A stretch of DNA of 64,000 bases from Streptomyces durocortorensis (lineage in GTDB: Bacteria > Actinomycetota > Actinomycetes > Streptomycetales > Streptomycetaceae), in assembly GCF_031760065.1 (NCBI RefSeq), contig NZ_CP134500.1:6262001-6326000 (forward strand), written 5' to 3'. Each line of letters begins with the position of its first letter. The stretch's first letter is position 1. The notes under the pieces were generated by a model. It was not told the DNA's origin and did no database searches. It was given only the letters and a program-made list of their open reading frames with translations. This document shows, one piece after another, positions 30,718 through 39,720 of the stretch. A program made the position numbers and the translations under genes.

Positions 30718-32082
30718 ATGGACGAACGGACCAGGTACGAGGCGGTGAGCAGCCGCGACGCACGGTTCGACGGAGTGTTCTTCTTCGCCGTGGTGACCAC
30801 CGGCATCTACTGCCGGCCGAGCTGCCCCGCCGTCACTCCCAAACGCGCCAATGTGCGCTTCTACGCCACCGCCGCTGCCGCCCAGACGGGCGGCTTCCGG
30901 GCCTGCCGCCGCTGCCGCCCGGACGCCGTGCCCGGCTCCGCCGAGTGGAACGTCCGCGCGGACGTCGTCGGCCGGGCCATGCGCCTGATCGGCGACGGCG
31001 TGGTGGACCGCGAAGGGGTGCCCGGGCTCGCCGGGCGGCTCGGCTACAGCGCCCGCCATGTCCAGCGCCAGCTGAACACCGAGCTGGGCGCGGGACCCGC
31101 CGCGCTCGCCCGTGCCCAGCGCTCCCACACCGCCCGGGTGCTCCTCCAGACCACCCGGCTGCCGGTCACCGAGATCGCCTTCGCCGCCGGGTTCGCCAGC
31201 GTCCGGCAGTTCAACGACACCATCCGGCAGATCTACGCCCGCACCCCCAGCGCCCTGCGCGCCGAGGCCGGGACGGGGCTCGGCGGCGGACGCCGCGAGG
31301 GAGCGCGGGCCGGGGTGCCGCTGCGGCTCGCCCACCGGCGCCCGTACGCCACCGCCGCCATGTTCGACCTGCTGGCCGCGGAGGCGGTCGCCCGGGTCGA
31401 GGAGGTCGTGGGGGAACCGGGGCGCCGTACCTACCGGCGCACCCTGCGGCTGCCGTACGGCTCCGGGCTCGTCGCGGTCGACGAGGCGTCTCCGGGCCCA
31501 TGGCTGGAGGCCCGCATCCAGCTCACCGACCTGCGTGACCTGACCACCGCCGTCCAGCGGCTGCGCCGGCTCCTCGACCTGGACGCCGACCCGTACGCCG
31601 TGGACGAGGCCCTCGCGGCCGACCCCCATCTCGCCCCGCTGGTCGCCGCCCGCCCCGGACTGCGCTCGCCGGGCGCGGCGGACCCGGAAGAGGCCGCCGT
31701 ACGGGCCTTGGTGGGGCGGGAGCGGGCCCGGGAGCTGGTGGAGCGGTACGGAAAGGCGCTGGACGTGCCGTGCGGCGGGCTCACCCATGTGTTCCCCGAG
31801 CCGGGCGCGCTCGCCGGTTCTGTCGAGGATCCGGCGCTCGACGCCCTGGCCGCCGCGCTCGCCGACGGGCGGCTGCGGCTGGACGCCGGCGCCGACCGGG
31901 ACGAGGCGGAGCGGACGCTGCTGACGCTCCCCGGGGTCGGCCGCCGCACCGCCGCGCTGATCCGGATGCGGGCGCTGGGCGACCCCGACGTGGATCCGTA
32001 CGGGATGCCCGGGGGCGAGGACTGGCGGCCCTGGCGTTCCTATGCCGTACGCCACCGGGAAGCGGCCGCGGCTCCCCGCTGA
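30718..32082 (+). CDS. Ada-AlkA fusion (metal-binding/AraC regulator plus DNA glycosylase) with shortened C-terminus
   Basis: A 454-residue protein in three parts. Residues 1-80 are the Ada metal-binding domain (TTGIYCRPSCPA and CRRCRPD). Residues 90-185 are an AraC-type HTH. Residues 200-454 are AlkA_N followed by the HhH-GPD glycosylase core (LTLPGVGRRTAALIRMRALGDPD). After GDPDV, about 30 residues normally follow, including the LPxD catalytic Asp, before the WRPWRSY motif; here they are missing and the tail ends RHREAAAAPR. The glycosylase may therefore be inactive. ATG 30718 is preferred; ATG 30664 is possible. Confidence 0.85.
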   Translation: MDERTRYEAVSSRDARFDGVFFFAVVTTGIYCRPSCPAVTPKRANVRFYATAAAAQTGGFRACRRCRPDAVPGSAEWNVRADVVGRAMRLIGDGVVDREGVPGLAGRLGYSARHVQRQLNTELGAGPAALARAQRSHTARVLLQTTRLPVTEIAFAAGFASVRQFNDTIRQIYARTPSALRAEAGTGLGGGRREGARAGVPLRLAHRRPYATAAMFDLLAAEAVARVEEVVGEPGRRTYRRTLRLPYGSGLVAVDEASPGPWLEARIQLTDLRDLTTAVQRLRRLLDLDADPYAVDEALAADPHLAPLVAARPGLRSPGAADPEEAAVRALVGRERARELVERYGKALDVPCGGLTHVFPEPGALAGSVEDPALDALAAALADGRLRLDAGADRDEAERTLLTLPGVGRRTAALIRMRALGDPDVDPYGMPGGEDWRPWRSYAVRHREAAAAPR

Positions 32083-32110
32083 CCGCCCCCGCCGCACCCC
32101 GGGCGGTCAG
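32079..32110. terminator. Bidirectional hairpin spanning both stop codons
   Basis: A perfect 10-base stem (CTGACCGCCC with GGGCGGTCAG) whose arms each contain the stop codon of one of the two convergent genes, Ada-AlkA and the DUF456 protein. The loop is 12 bases. Confidence 0.6.
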
Positions 32111-32589
32111 CCCCAGAGCACCGCGCCCAGCCAGGCGCCCGCCACCAGCAGGCAGGCGAACAGCTCCACCAGCACCGCGTAGCCGGTGGCCCGCATCACC
32201 GAGCGCACCGACGTCCAGGCCGCGCCCCGGCTGCCCAGCCGCAGCCGCTCCGCGCCGAAGATCGCCCCCACATACCCGAGGAGCGCGCCCACCACGGGCA
32301 CCACGAAGAACCCCCCGATCGCCGCGACCCCGCCGAGCATCAACGTCCGGCGGGGGGCGCCCGACTCACCCGGGCGGCGCGGCGGCAGCAGGGGCTTGAG
32401 GGCCTGGTTCAGCAGCATCAGGGCCGTCGCGCCGATCAGGACGCCCCAGGCCGCCGTCGTCATGTCCGTCAGCGCCCACCACAGCACCGCCGCCCAGACG
32501 ATCGCCTGCCCGGGGACGCCCGGCAGCAGCACCCCGACCAGGCCCAGCAGCATGACCAGGCCGACGGCGACGAGCTGCCACACACTCAT
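32107..32589 (-). CDS. DUF456-domain membrane protein
   Basis: A 160-residue protein with about four to five membrane helices (LVAVGLVMLLGLVGVLLPG, VIWAAVLWWALTD, and two Gly-rich helices near GGVAAIGGFFVVPVVGALLG). The glycine-rich central segment GVLLPGVPG is characteristic of DUF456. Function is unknown, and no operon partner shares its strand: the next gene on that strand starts after an 82-base gap. It converges with the Ada-AlkA gene at the shared hairpin. Confidence 0.8.
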   Translation of the reverse strand: MSVWQLVAVGLVMLLGLVGVLLPGVPGQAIVWAAVLWWALTDMTTAAWGVLIGATALMLLNQALKPLLPPRRPGESGAPRRTLMLGGVAAIGGFFVVPVVGALLGYVGAIFGAERLRLGSRGAAWTSVRSVMRATGYAVLVELFACLLVAGAWLGAVLWG

Positions 32590-32671
32590 CTGACCAGCGT
32601 GCCGGAGAGTGCACCGCCGCGCCCGTCAGCGCATCCGGGGCACCCGCGTCCACCTGCATCGGTCCACCCCC

Positions 32672-33661
32672 TCAGGAGGCGGTGGTACGGGACACCCAGC
32701 CGCGTTCGTACGCGTGCCAGCCCAGCTGGAGGCGGGTGGAGACCCCGGTCAGCTCCATCAGGCCCTTGACCCGGCGCTGCACGGTCCGCAGCCCCAGGTC
32801 CAGCTGCTTGGCCACACTGGCGTCCGTCAGCCCCGCCAGCAGCAGCGACAGGACCTCCAGGTCCGTCGGGTCGGGCCCGACCCCGTCCTCGCGCACCCCG
32901 CCGCCCTCGCCCAGCCGTAGCGGCATCGCCTCCCGCCACACCGCCTCGAAGAGGCCCATCAGCGACTCCAGCAGACCGCTGGCATGAACGACCAGGGCGG
33001 CGGGCTCCTCGCCCCGCCCGGTCAGCGGGACCATCGCGAGGCTGCCGTCGGCGACGACCAGCTTCGTCGGTACCCGGTCCACCACCCGGCACTGCTCGTC
33101 CCGGCTCAGCGCCGTCGACAGCTCCAGAATCCCGTACGGCATCGACAGCACCTCGCGCTCGACCACCACCCGGTAGCTCACGCCGCGCGAGGTGGCGCGC
33201 TCCTCGGACTCGTTCTCCATGCCGGTCACCGCGACCGTCTTCCCGGTGACCAGGGCGCACACCTCGGACACCGCGCCCAGCTGCAACTGGTGGAAGCGCT
33301 GGGTGACGGCGCTCGCCCCCGTCACCACCTCCACCAGGTCGTGTACCGCGGGCTCGCTCGCCTCCGCCCGGTACTCCTCGGCGAGCAGCGCGGACGCCAG
33401 CTCCGCCTGCTCCAGCTCGTGCCGCTGCTGGATCAGCAGCGCACCCAGGGCCACCCCGGGCGGAGCGGCCACCCAGCGGCCCGGCCGGGCCGAGGACTGG
33501 GCGGCCAGACCCTGCTGCTCCAGCCGGCGCAGCACCCGCTCGGTGTCCGCCTCGGGAAGGGCCAGCCGGTGCGCGAGATCGGTGAGCTCGGCCGCTCCCG
33601 CCGCGACGAGTGCGCGGTACGTGGCTTCCTGTCTCTCGTCGAGACCTATGGCCCCCAGCAT
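32672..33661 (-). CDS. TrmB/LuxR-like transcriptional regulator divergent from the subtilisin gene
   Basis: A 329-residue regulator. The N-terminus carries a TrmB-like winged helix (LGAIGLDERQEATYRALVAA, LTDLAHRLALPEADTERVLR). The C-terminus carries a LuxR-type HTH (LEVLSLLLAGLTDASVAKQL, LGLRTVQRRVKGLMELTGV). The middle 150 residues may sense a ligand. Such two-HTH regulators are common next to secreted subtilases in Streptomyces, and this one is divergent from one over a 208-base gap, so local control is likely (inference). GGGAGGGCCGGAGA precedes ATG 33661. Confidence 0.85.
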   Translation of the reverse strand: MLGAIGLDERQEATYRALVAAGAAELTDLAHRLALPEADTERVLRRLEQQGLAAQSSARPGRWVAAPPGVALGALLIQQRHELEQAELASALLAEEYRAEASEPAVHDLVEVVTGASAVTQRFHQLQLGAVSEVCALVTGKTVAVTGMENESEERATSRGVSYRVVVEREVLSMPYGILELSTALSRDEQCRVVDRVPTKLVVADGSLAMVPLTGRGEEPAALVVHASGLLESLMGLFEAVWREAMPLRLGEGGGVREDGVGPDPTDLEVLSLLLAGLTDASVAKQLDLGLRTVQRRVKGLMELTGVSTRLQLGWHAYERGWVSRTTAS

Positions 33662-33869
33662 TCTCCGGCCCTCCCGTGTGGTGATCGCGCATCGCGGCGC
33701 CCCTGCCCGCGGGTCCCGCGTGGCGGGAAGAGGCCACGGCGTAAACCCGCCGCTCACATCATCCCCCGTACCCCTGGTCGCTCTGCCACTGTGGCGCCAC
33801 CGCAGCACCAACAACCTCCGGGATGCGGCCTCTTGGGCTGATTCGTTCCGGATTGACCTGGGGAGAGCG

Positions 33870-36800
33870 ATGCGCCCGATATCGCGTACGGCACTCGGAG
33901 CGGCGACCGCCGCCGTGCTCGCCGTCACCGCTATCGCACCGTCCGTGGCAGCGCCATCGGACGCGCGATACGCGAAGAGACCGCTCACCGGCAGTGCGGC
34001 CGCCGCCACGGATGCCACGCCCGTCACCCTGACGCTCGTCACCGGCGACAAGGTGCTGGTGACCACCGACGCCTCGGGAGCGTCCGCCGCCACCGCCCTG
34101 CCCCGCGAGGACGGCAGTGTCCCTCTCGTCCAGACCCGGCAGTCCGGCTCCGACCTGTACGTCTACCCGGAGTCCGCCGTGGCCGCGCTCGCCGCGGGTA
34201 CCGTCGACGAGGAGCTCTTCAACGTCACCGGACTGATCCGCCAGGGCTACGACGACAGCCGCGCCGACTCCGTCCCGCTGATCGCCACCTACACCGGCGA
34301 CGCTGCCCGCCGCACCCTCGTCACCCCGCGCGGGGCGGAGCGCGGCCAGAGGCTCGACGTCATCGACGGACTCGCGCTGAAGGCCGACAAGAAGCGCACC
34401 GCCGACTTCTGGGCCGACCTCACCGCCCCCCGCTCCCGGGCGGCCTCCGGCCTCAAGAAGCTCTGGCTCGATCGAAAGGTTCAGGCCAGTCTCGACAAGT
34501 CGACGAAGCAGGTCGGCGCGGACCTTGCCTGGGCGGCCGGTCACGACGGCACCGGCACCAGGGTCGCCGTCCTGGACACCGGCGCCGACGCCGAACACCC
34601 CGACCTCCAGGGCCGGATCACCGCATCCGAGAACTTCACCGACTCCGACACCACCGACGACCGCCAGGGCCACGGCACCCATGTCGCGTCCACCGTCGGA
34701 GGCTCCGGCGCGGCGAGCGACGGCAAGAACAAGGGCGTCGCCCCCGGCGCCGACCTCATGGTCGGCAAGGTCCTCAACGACAGCGGGTCCGGCGCCGCCT
34801 CCTGGATCATCGCGGGCATGCAGTGGGCCGTCGACAACAAGGCCGACGTCGTCTCCATGAGCCTCGGCAGCGCGGAGCCCACCGACTGCACCGACCCGAT
34901 GAGTCTGGCCGCCGAGGAACTCGGCAAGAACAAGGACACCCTGTTCGTGGTCGCCGCGGGGAACCTCGGCCCGTCCCTGAACACCGTCTCCTCGCCCGGC
35001 TGCGCCGCCGGCGTGCTGACGGTGGGGGCGGTGGACCGCGACGACTCCACCGCGAACTTCTCCAGCCGCGGCCCCACGATCGGCTCGCACACGCTCAAGC
35101 CGGAGATCGCCGCACCCGGCGTCGCCATCTCCGCCGCCGCGGCGGGCGGCCGGGGCTCACAGGCGTACCGGTCGATGTCCGGTACGTCGATGGCCACCCC
35201 GCACGTCGCGGGCGCCGCCGCCGTCGTCAAGCAGCGCCACCCGGACTGGACGGCCCAGCAGATCAAGGCGGCCCTGGTCTCCTCGGCGCACAGCGCCGTG
35301 CCCGGCGACGTACGCGAGACCGGCGGCGGCCGCCTCGACGTGGACCGCGCCGTCCGTACGCCCGTGACCGGTGCGCCCGCCGTCCAGGGCGGCACCTTCA
35401 ACTGGCCCCAGGACAGGAGCGATCGCACCACCGTTGCCCTGCCCTACACCAACACGGGCGGCAAGCCGGTCAAGCTCTCGCTGAAGGTCTCGGGCGTCAC
35501 CGGCAACGACGGCTCCGCCGTCGGCTCCAAGGTCGCCGCCCTCGGCCGGAAGTCCATCACCGTGCCCGCCGGGGCGACGGTCGAGGTCCCCCTCGAACTC
35601 GACCCCGACGCACGGCTGGCCGCCGCCCAGTACGGTGACGTCACCGGGCGCGTCCTCGCCACAGCACCCGGGGGAGTGCAGGTCTCCACGCCGTTCTCCC
35701 TCTATGTGGCACCGGAGACCGTCACCCTGCGCGTCAAGCTCATCGACCGCACCGGCAAGCCCGCCGGCGGAGTCTCCTCGGTCGACCTCATCGGCACCGA
35801 CACCGCCTCCGGCGAACGCCGCTTCAACGAGGGCGCCACCGACCAGACCTACCGGGTCCGCCCCGGCGCGTACTTCGTATCCAGCTTCATCGCCTCGCCC
35901 GACACCACCGATCCGACCGGTCAACTCGTGGGCTCCGTCGGCTATCTGGCACGCCCTCAGCTGAACCTCACCAAGGACAGCACGCTCGTCCTCGACGCCC
36001 GCAAGGCCCACCGCCTGAAAGTGAGGACCCAGGACCGGGCGGCCGAGACGCGCGGCGCGACCCTCGCCTTCGGGCGCACCTGGGACAACTGGCTGCACTC
36101 GGGGTCCATCTCGGGCAACGAACTGATCAAGGACTATCTGGTCGACGTCCAGGGCAAGCCCCGTGACGGCGACTTCGAGTTCGCCTCCTTCTGGCGCGCC
36201 TACGCCCCCCAGATCCAGAAGTTCTCCCTCGTCGGCGGAGCCGATCTGCACCCCCGTCCCGCCACCACGGGGTCGGTCAACCTGGACGGCAAGGGCCGCG
36301 CCGAGGTCGTCGACGCCGGTGAGGGCAGCACGGCAGAGCTGGAGGCCGCAGGGGTCAGGGGCCGGATCGCCCTGGTGAAGGTCGCGGACGACTCCTCCAA
36401 CGTCCTCGCCCAGGCACGCGCCGCGGAGGCCGCCGGGGCGAAGGCGCTCCTGGTGTACCGGCCCTCGGCCGGCGACTGGAAGCCCGGCATCGGTTACGGG
36501 GCGGCGCCCCTGCCGGTCCTCGGCCTGCGGGCCGACGAGGCCGCCGTACTGACCGCTGCGCTCGCCAAGGGCCGGGCGGACGTCACCTGGAAGGCCACGG
36601 CGGTCAGCCCGTTCGTCTACAACCTGTCGTTCCCGGAGAAGGGGCGGATCACCTCGGACCGCACCTACAAGGTCCGCGACAAGAAGCTCGGTTCGGTCGT
36701 CTCCACGCACGAGTCCATGGGCGTGGCCGCCGACTTCGTCGACACGCTCCTGGTCTCCCGCCCCTACGGCGGAACGTTCGGCGCGTCCTCCCTCGCTCTG

Positions 36801-37634
36801 GTCGCCGCCCCCGGCAAGCGCACCGAGTACTACACGGCGGGCGACACCGTCTGGCAGAAGATGCTCTCCTCCAGCTTCCCCTGGGGCGAGCTGATGACCG
36901 GCAACCCCCGTACGTACAAGGCGGGTCGGGCCACGGCGGAGGAGTGGTACCGAGGTCTGATCGTCCCGGGCGCCCCGCGCGACGCGGCGGGCGGGGAACT
37001 GCTGGCGGGTGAACGGCAGGACAACCTGATCGGCGTCGCCCCGGCGTTCATGACCGACTCCGAACACGTGGGACAGCAAGGCTCGTTCGGTGACATCGGC
37101 AACATGCGGCTCAGCCGTGACGGACAGCTCATCGGCACCAGTGCCTACCCGTTCGGTGTGTTCACCGTGCCGGCCGAGGACGCCGCGTACGAACTCACCA
37201 TGATGACCACGAAGGTCGGCTCGCCCGCCCAGGTCTGGAAGCGGTCCACGCAGACGCAGACCACCTGGAAGTTCCGTTCCGAGCGGAAGCCGCACGTGGC
37301 CTCGCAGGGGCTGCCGTTGCTCTTCCCGCGCTATGACCTGCCGTCGGACGGGATGAAGACCCTGCCCGCCAGGGACGGCCAGCGGATCGGCCTCGGTGCG
37401 ACCGGGCACGCCGGATACACTCCCGGCAAGCTCACCGGCGCGAAGGTCTCCTTCTCCTACGACGGCGGCGAGACCTGGCACACGGCCACCACCGCGCAGC
37501 GTGGCGGCCGGTGGACCGCGACCGTGGACCACGCGGACGCGACCGGACGGTCCGTCACCCTGCGGACCGAGCTGACCGACGCGAACGGCAACGCCGTCGT
37601 CCAGACCGTCAACGACGCGTACGCCGTGAGGTAA
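33870..37634 (+). CDS. Secreted subtilisin-like serine protease (S8) of 1254 residues
   Basis: A large exported protease. A Sec signal peptide ends near SVAA (residue 28), followed by a propeptide of about 190 residues. The catalytic triad is Asp236 (VAVLDTGAD), His268 (GHGTHVAS) and Ser440 (SMSGTSMATPH), with oxyanion Asn365 in VVAAGN. The 780 residues after the catalytic domain include beta-rich modules and a protease-associated domain near 807-895 (RIALVKVADDSS). No wall anchor is seen at the end, so it is probably released. GGGGAGAGCG precedes ATG 33870. Large size is typical of Streptomyces subtilases used in nutrient scavenging or development. Confidence 0.92.
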   Translation: MRPISRTALGAATAAVLAVTAIAPSVAAPSDARYAKRPLTGSAAAATDATPVTLTLVTGDKVLVTTDASGASAATALPREDGSVPLVQTRQSGSDLYVYPESAVAALAAGTVDEELFNVTGLIRQGYDDSRADSVPLIATYTGDAARRTLVTPRGAERGQRLDVIDGLALKADKKRTADFWADLTAPRSRAASGLKKLWLDRKVQASLDKSTKQVGADLAWAAGHDGTGTRVAVLDTGADAEHPDLQGRITASENFTDSDTTDDRQGHGTHVASTVGGSGAASDGKNKGVAPGADLMVGKVLNDSGSGAASWIIAGMQWAVDNKADVVSMSLGSAEPTDCTDPMSLAAEELGKNKDTLFVVAAGNLGPSLNTVSSPGCAAGVLTVGAVDRDDSTANFSSRGPTIGSHTLKPEIAAPGVAISAAAAGGRGSQAYRSMSGTSMATPHVAGAAAVVKQRHPDWTAQQIKAALVSSAHSAVPGDVRETGGGRLDVDRAVRTPVTGAPAVQGGTFNWPQDRSDRTTVALPYTNTGGKPVKLSLKVSGVTGNDGSAVGSKVAALGRKSITVPAGATVEVPLELDPDARLAAAQYGDVTGRVLATAPGGVQVSTPFSLYVAPETVTLRVKLIDRTGKPAGGVSSVDLIGTDTASGERRFNEGATDQTYRVRPGAYFVSSFIASPDTTDPTGQLVGSVGYLARPQLNLTKDSTLVLDARKAHRLKVRTQDRAAETRGATLAFGRTWDNWLHSGSISGNELIKDYLVDVQGKPRDGDFEFASFWRAYAPQIQKFSLVGGADLHPRPATTGSVNLDGKGRAEVVDAGEGSTAELEAAGVRGRIALVKVADDSSNVLAQARAAEAAGAKALLVYRPSAGDWKPGIGYGAAPLPVLGLRADEAAVLTAALAKGRADVTWKATAVSPFVYNLSFPEKGRITSDRTYKVRDKKLGSVVSTHESMGVAADFVDTLLVSRPYGGTFGASSLALVAAPGKRTEYYTAGDTVWQKMLSSSFPWGELMTGNPRTYKAGRATAEEWYRGLIVPGAPRDAAGGELLAGERQDNLIGVAPAFMTDSEHVGQQGSFGDIGNMRLSRDGQLIGTSAYPFGVFTVPAEDAAYELTMMTTKVGSPAQVWKRSTQTQTTWKFRSERKPHVASQGLPLLFPRYDLPSDGMKTLPARDGQRIGLGATGHAGYTPGKLTGAKVSFSYDGGETWHTATTAQRGGRWTATVDHADATGRSVTLRTELTDANGNAVVQTVNDAYAVR

Positions 37635-37677
37635 GCGGATGAACAGCTGATACGCCGATACGGCGATCACCTGGACC

Positions 37678-37724
37678 GGTCTGCCGGGCGTCCCTCCCCT
37701 GGGGGTGGGGAAGCCCGGCAGACC
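37678..37724 (+). terminator. Terminator after the subtilisin gene
   Basis: A perfect 12-base stem (GGTCTGCCGGGC with GCCCGGCAGACC), a 23-base loop that itself can pair (CCCTCCCC with GGGGTGGGG), then TCGTT. It starts 43 bases after the stop. Confidence 0.8.
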
Positions 37725-37803
37725 TCGTTCACAGGCCGCGATTACGGGCCACTTTTTCCCGATGCCCCGTTTTCGGGCGCTGTCCGCGGTGGACAATAAG
37801 GGC

Positions 37804-39609
37804 ATGAGTCAGCAGGGGGAGAAGCCCGCCGCCCATGAGGACGACTGGTGGCGGAAGCTGTACGACGAGACCGCGCCGGACACCGGTCCCAGCAGCGCGC
37901 CCGACAGCCTCGACGACCGCTTCGACTCCGTGTCGTACACGGTGGGCAGGACGGTGGGCGACCGCCGGGACATACACCGGCCGCCGGAGGCGGACACGGG
38001 CAGGGGCGCGGGGGCCGCGTGGGACCCGGAGGCGGACAGAGCGGCGCTGTGGGACCCGGAAACGGACCCCGACCTCACGCCGGACCCGGGCCTCACGCCG
38101 GACCCGGGCCTCACGCCGGACTCGCACCTCACGCCGGACCCCGACCTCACACCGGACCCGCGGTCCGCCTGGGACCCGTATGCGAAGCGCGACACGATCC
38201 CGGAGCCCGACCGGCGCCCGGCCGCACCCGCACCCGCCATCGACCGGGCCACCTCGGCGCCCGGGGCTCGGGCTGGGGCGGGGCCGGAGGCGGGCACGGG
38301 CCACGGACCGGTCGCCTTGCCGGAGCCGCGCGACGCCGCTCCGGCCGGGCTGCCGAACCGCCGGGCAGCCAGGCCCGGGACCGACGCCATCCCACCCCGC
38401 CCGGCCGCCGCTTCCGTACCGCCGTCGACGCCCGCAGCCACGTCCGCCCCGCCCCCGCTCCCCACCGCTCCCCGCACCACCGTCTTCCCGGCTCCCTGGG
38501 AGCCGCCCGCCGGGCGGAGCGGTCCGCGGACGTTCGCCGCGCCCCGGCCGCCCGGACCCCCGGCCGCGCCCGAGCCGGCCGTCGCGGCCGACCCGAGCGC
38601 CCTGCACGCACTGCCGCCGGACCCCGCGGCCGCCGGGGCCCCCGGCGCGCGACCGGTCGTCGGGCACCTCGGGGACCGGCCGCCCACCTACGACGCCGAG
38701 CCCGCCGCCCTGCCCTCCGCCACCTCGGACAACCTGGACGGCCTGGTCCCCGACACCGTGCTGGACGGCGCGCGGTACGGGACGTACACCCTGCGCGTCG
38801 CGTCCGTGCGGGGCGACTCCGCCCGGTTCCGCGGCGAACCCCGGCGCGACGGGCTGCTCACCGCCCGGTTCGGGGCGGGCGAGAGCGCCCTCGTGCTCGT
38901 CGCCGTCGCCGGGGGCGCGCGGGCCAGTGAGGCGGCGCACCTCGCCGCGGCCGACGCCTGCCGCTGGATCGGCGGGGCCGTCGCCCGCAGCCACGCCCGG
39001 CTCTCCGAGGACATAGGGGCGGGCCGCCGGGGCGACCTGAAGTCGGGGCTGCACCGGCTCACCGACCGTACCTACGGCAAGCTCCGCGCCCGCGCCGCCG
39101 AACTGGGCGTCGAACCCGCCGAGTACACCGCGAGCCTGCGCTGTCTGCTGCTGTCCGCCGACCCCGACTGCCGCACCCGCGTCTTCTTCGGCGTCGGCAG
39201 CGGAGGACTGTTCCGGCTCCGCGACGGCCTCTGGCAGGACCTGGAACCCCTGGTCCCGGAGGGCAGCGCCCCACAGGCGGCGGGCGAACAGGAGGAAGGG
39301 CCGGACGGGGACCGGCTGACCATGGACCTCCAGATCACGCCCCCGTCGCCGCCCGCCCAGGGCTCCGTCCCACCGCCCGCCCAGCCCTTCCGCTTCCGGG
39401 CCTCCGTCGCCCGCCCCGGTGACACGCTGCTCCTGTGCAGCAACGGGCTCGCCGAGCCGATGCGCGGCGAGGCGGCGCTCCCGGGAGAGCTGGCCGAACG
39501 CTGGGGGACCGGCGGACCGCCCGGGCTGCCGGCCTTTCTCGCCGACACCCAGCTCCGGATCAAGGGGTACGCCGACGACCGCACCTGTGCCGCCGTCTGG
39601 GAGGCGTAA
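37804..39609 (+). CDS. PP2C-like phosphatase-fold protein with long disordered N-terminus
   Basis: A 601-residue cytoplasmic protein. The first 300 residues are disordered, rich in Pro, Asp and Ala, and include five LTPDPx repeats. The C-terminal part (about 310-600) has PP2C_2 features: FGAGESALVLVAVAGGARASEAAH, ADACRWIGGAVARSH, and RPGDTLLLCSNGLAEPM. The Asp residues that bind metal in active PP2C enzymes are not obvious, notably in the first motif, so activity is doubtful. It is not coupled to its neighbours, and the gene ends before a hairpin at 39631. Confidence 0.75.
   Translation: MSQQGEKPAAHEDDWWRKLYDETAPDTGPSSAPDSLDDRFDSVSYTVGRTVGDRRDIHRPPEADTGRGAGAAWDPEADRAALWDPETDPDLTPDPGLTPDPGLTPDSHLTPDPDLTPDPRSAWDPYAKRDTIPEPDRRPAAPAPAIDRATSAPGARAGAGPEAGTGHGPVALPEPRDAAPAGLPNRRAARPGTDAIPPRPAAASVPPSTPAATSAPPPLPTAPRTTVFPAPWEPPAGRSGPRTFAAPRPPGPPAAPEPAVAADPSALHALPPDPAAAGAPGARPVVGHLGDRPPTYDAEPAALPSATSDNLDGLVPDTVLDGARYGTYTLRVASVRGDSARFRGEPRRDGLLTARFGAGESALVLVAVAGGARASEAAHLAAADACRWIGGAVARSHARLSEDIGAGRRGDLKSGLHRLTDRTYGKLRARAAELGVEPAEYTASLRCLLLSADPDCRTRVFFGVGSGGLFRLRDGLWQDLEPLVPEGSAPQAAGEQEEGPDGDRLTMDLQITPPSPPAQGSVPPPAQPFRFRASVARPGDTLLLCSNGLAEPMRGEAALPGELAERWGTGGPPGLPAFLADTQLRIKGYADDRTCAAVWEA
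38074..38163 (+). repeat. Five 18-base tandem repeats in the PP2C gene
   Basis: Units of CTCACGCCGGACCCGGGC type encode LTPDPG, LTPDPG, LTPDSH, LTPDPD and LTPDPR. The first two are identical. They lie in the disordered N-terminal part of the phosphatase-like protein and are likely to vary in number. Confidence 0.85.
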
Positions 39610-39630
39610 CCGCGCCCGCCGTGGGTTGAT

Positions 39631-39674
39631 GGACTGCGGAGCCCGATCCGCCGGAGTCTCGGGTTCCGCAGTCC
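39631..39674 (+). terminator. Terminator after the PP2C-like gene
   Basis: A 16-base stem with one mismatch (39631-39646 GGACTGCGGAGCCCGA with 39659-39674) and 12-base loop, 22 bases after the stop and 47 bases before the pyruvate oxidase start. Confidence 0.75.
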
Positions 39675-39720
39675 GGACAGCCGAAGTGCACGGAGCACGG
39701 GCAAGGAAGGGTGCGCATCC

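Noticed and set aside
29206..32097. Long minus-strand open frame opposite rsgA and Ada-AlkA
   Set aside because: It has low-complexity Gly/Arg/Pro composition, no domain, and the plus-strand genes have clear motifs; it is a by-product of high GC.
35157..37805. Minus-strand open frame of nearly 900 codons opposite the subtilisin
   Set aside because: Composition typical of antisense in GC-rich DNA; it runs through the terminator at 37678.
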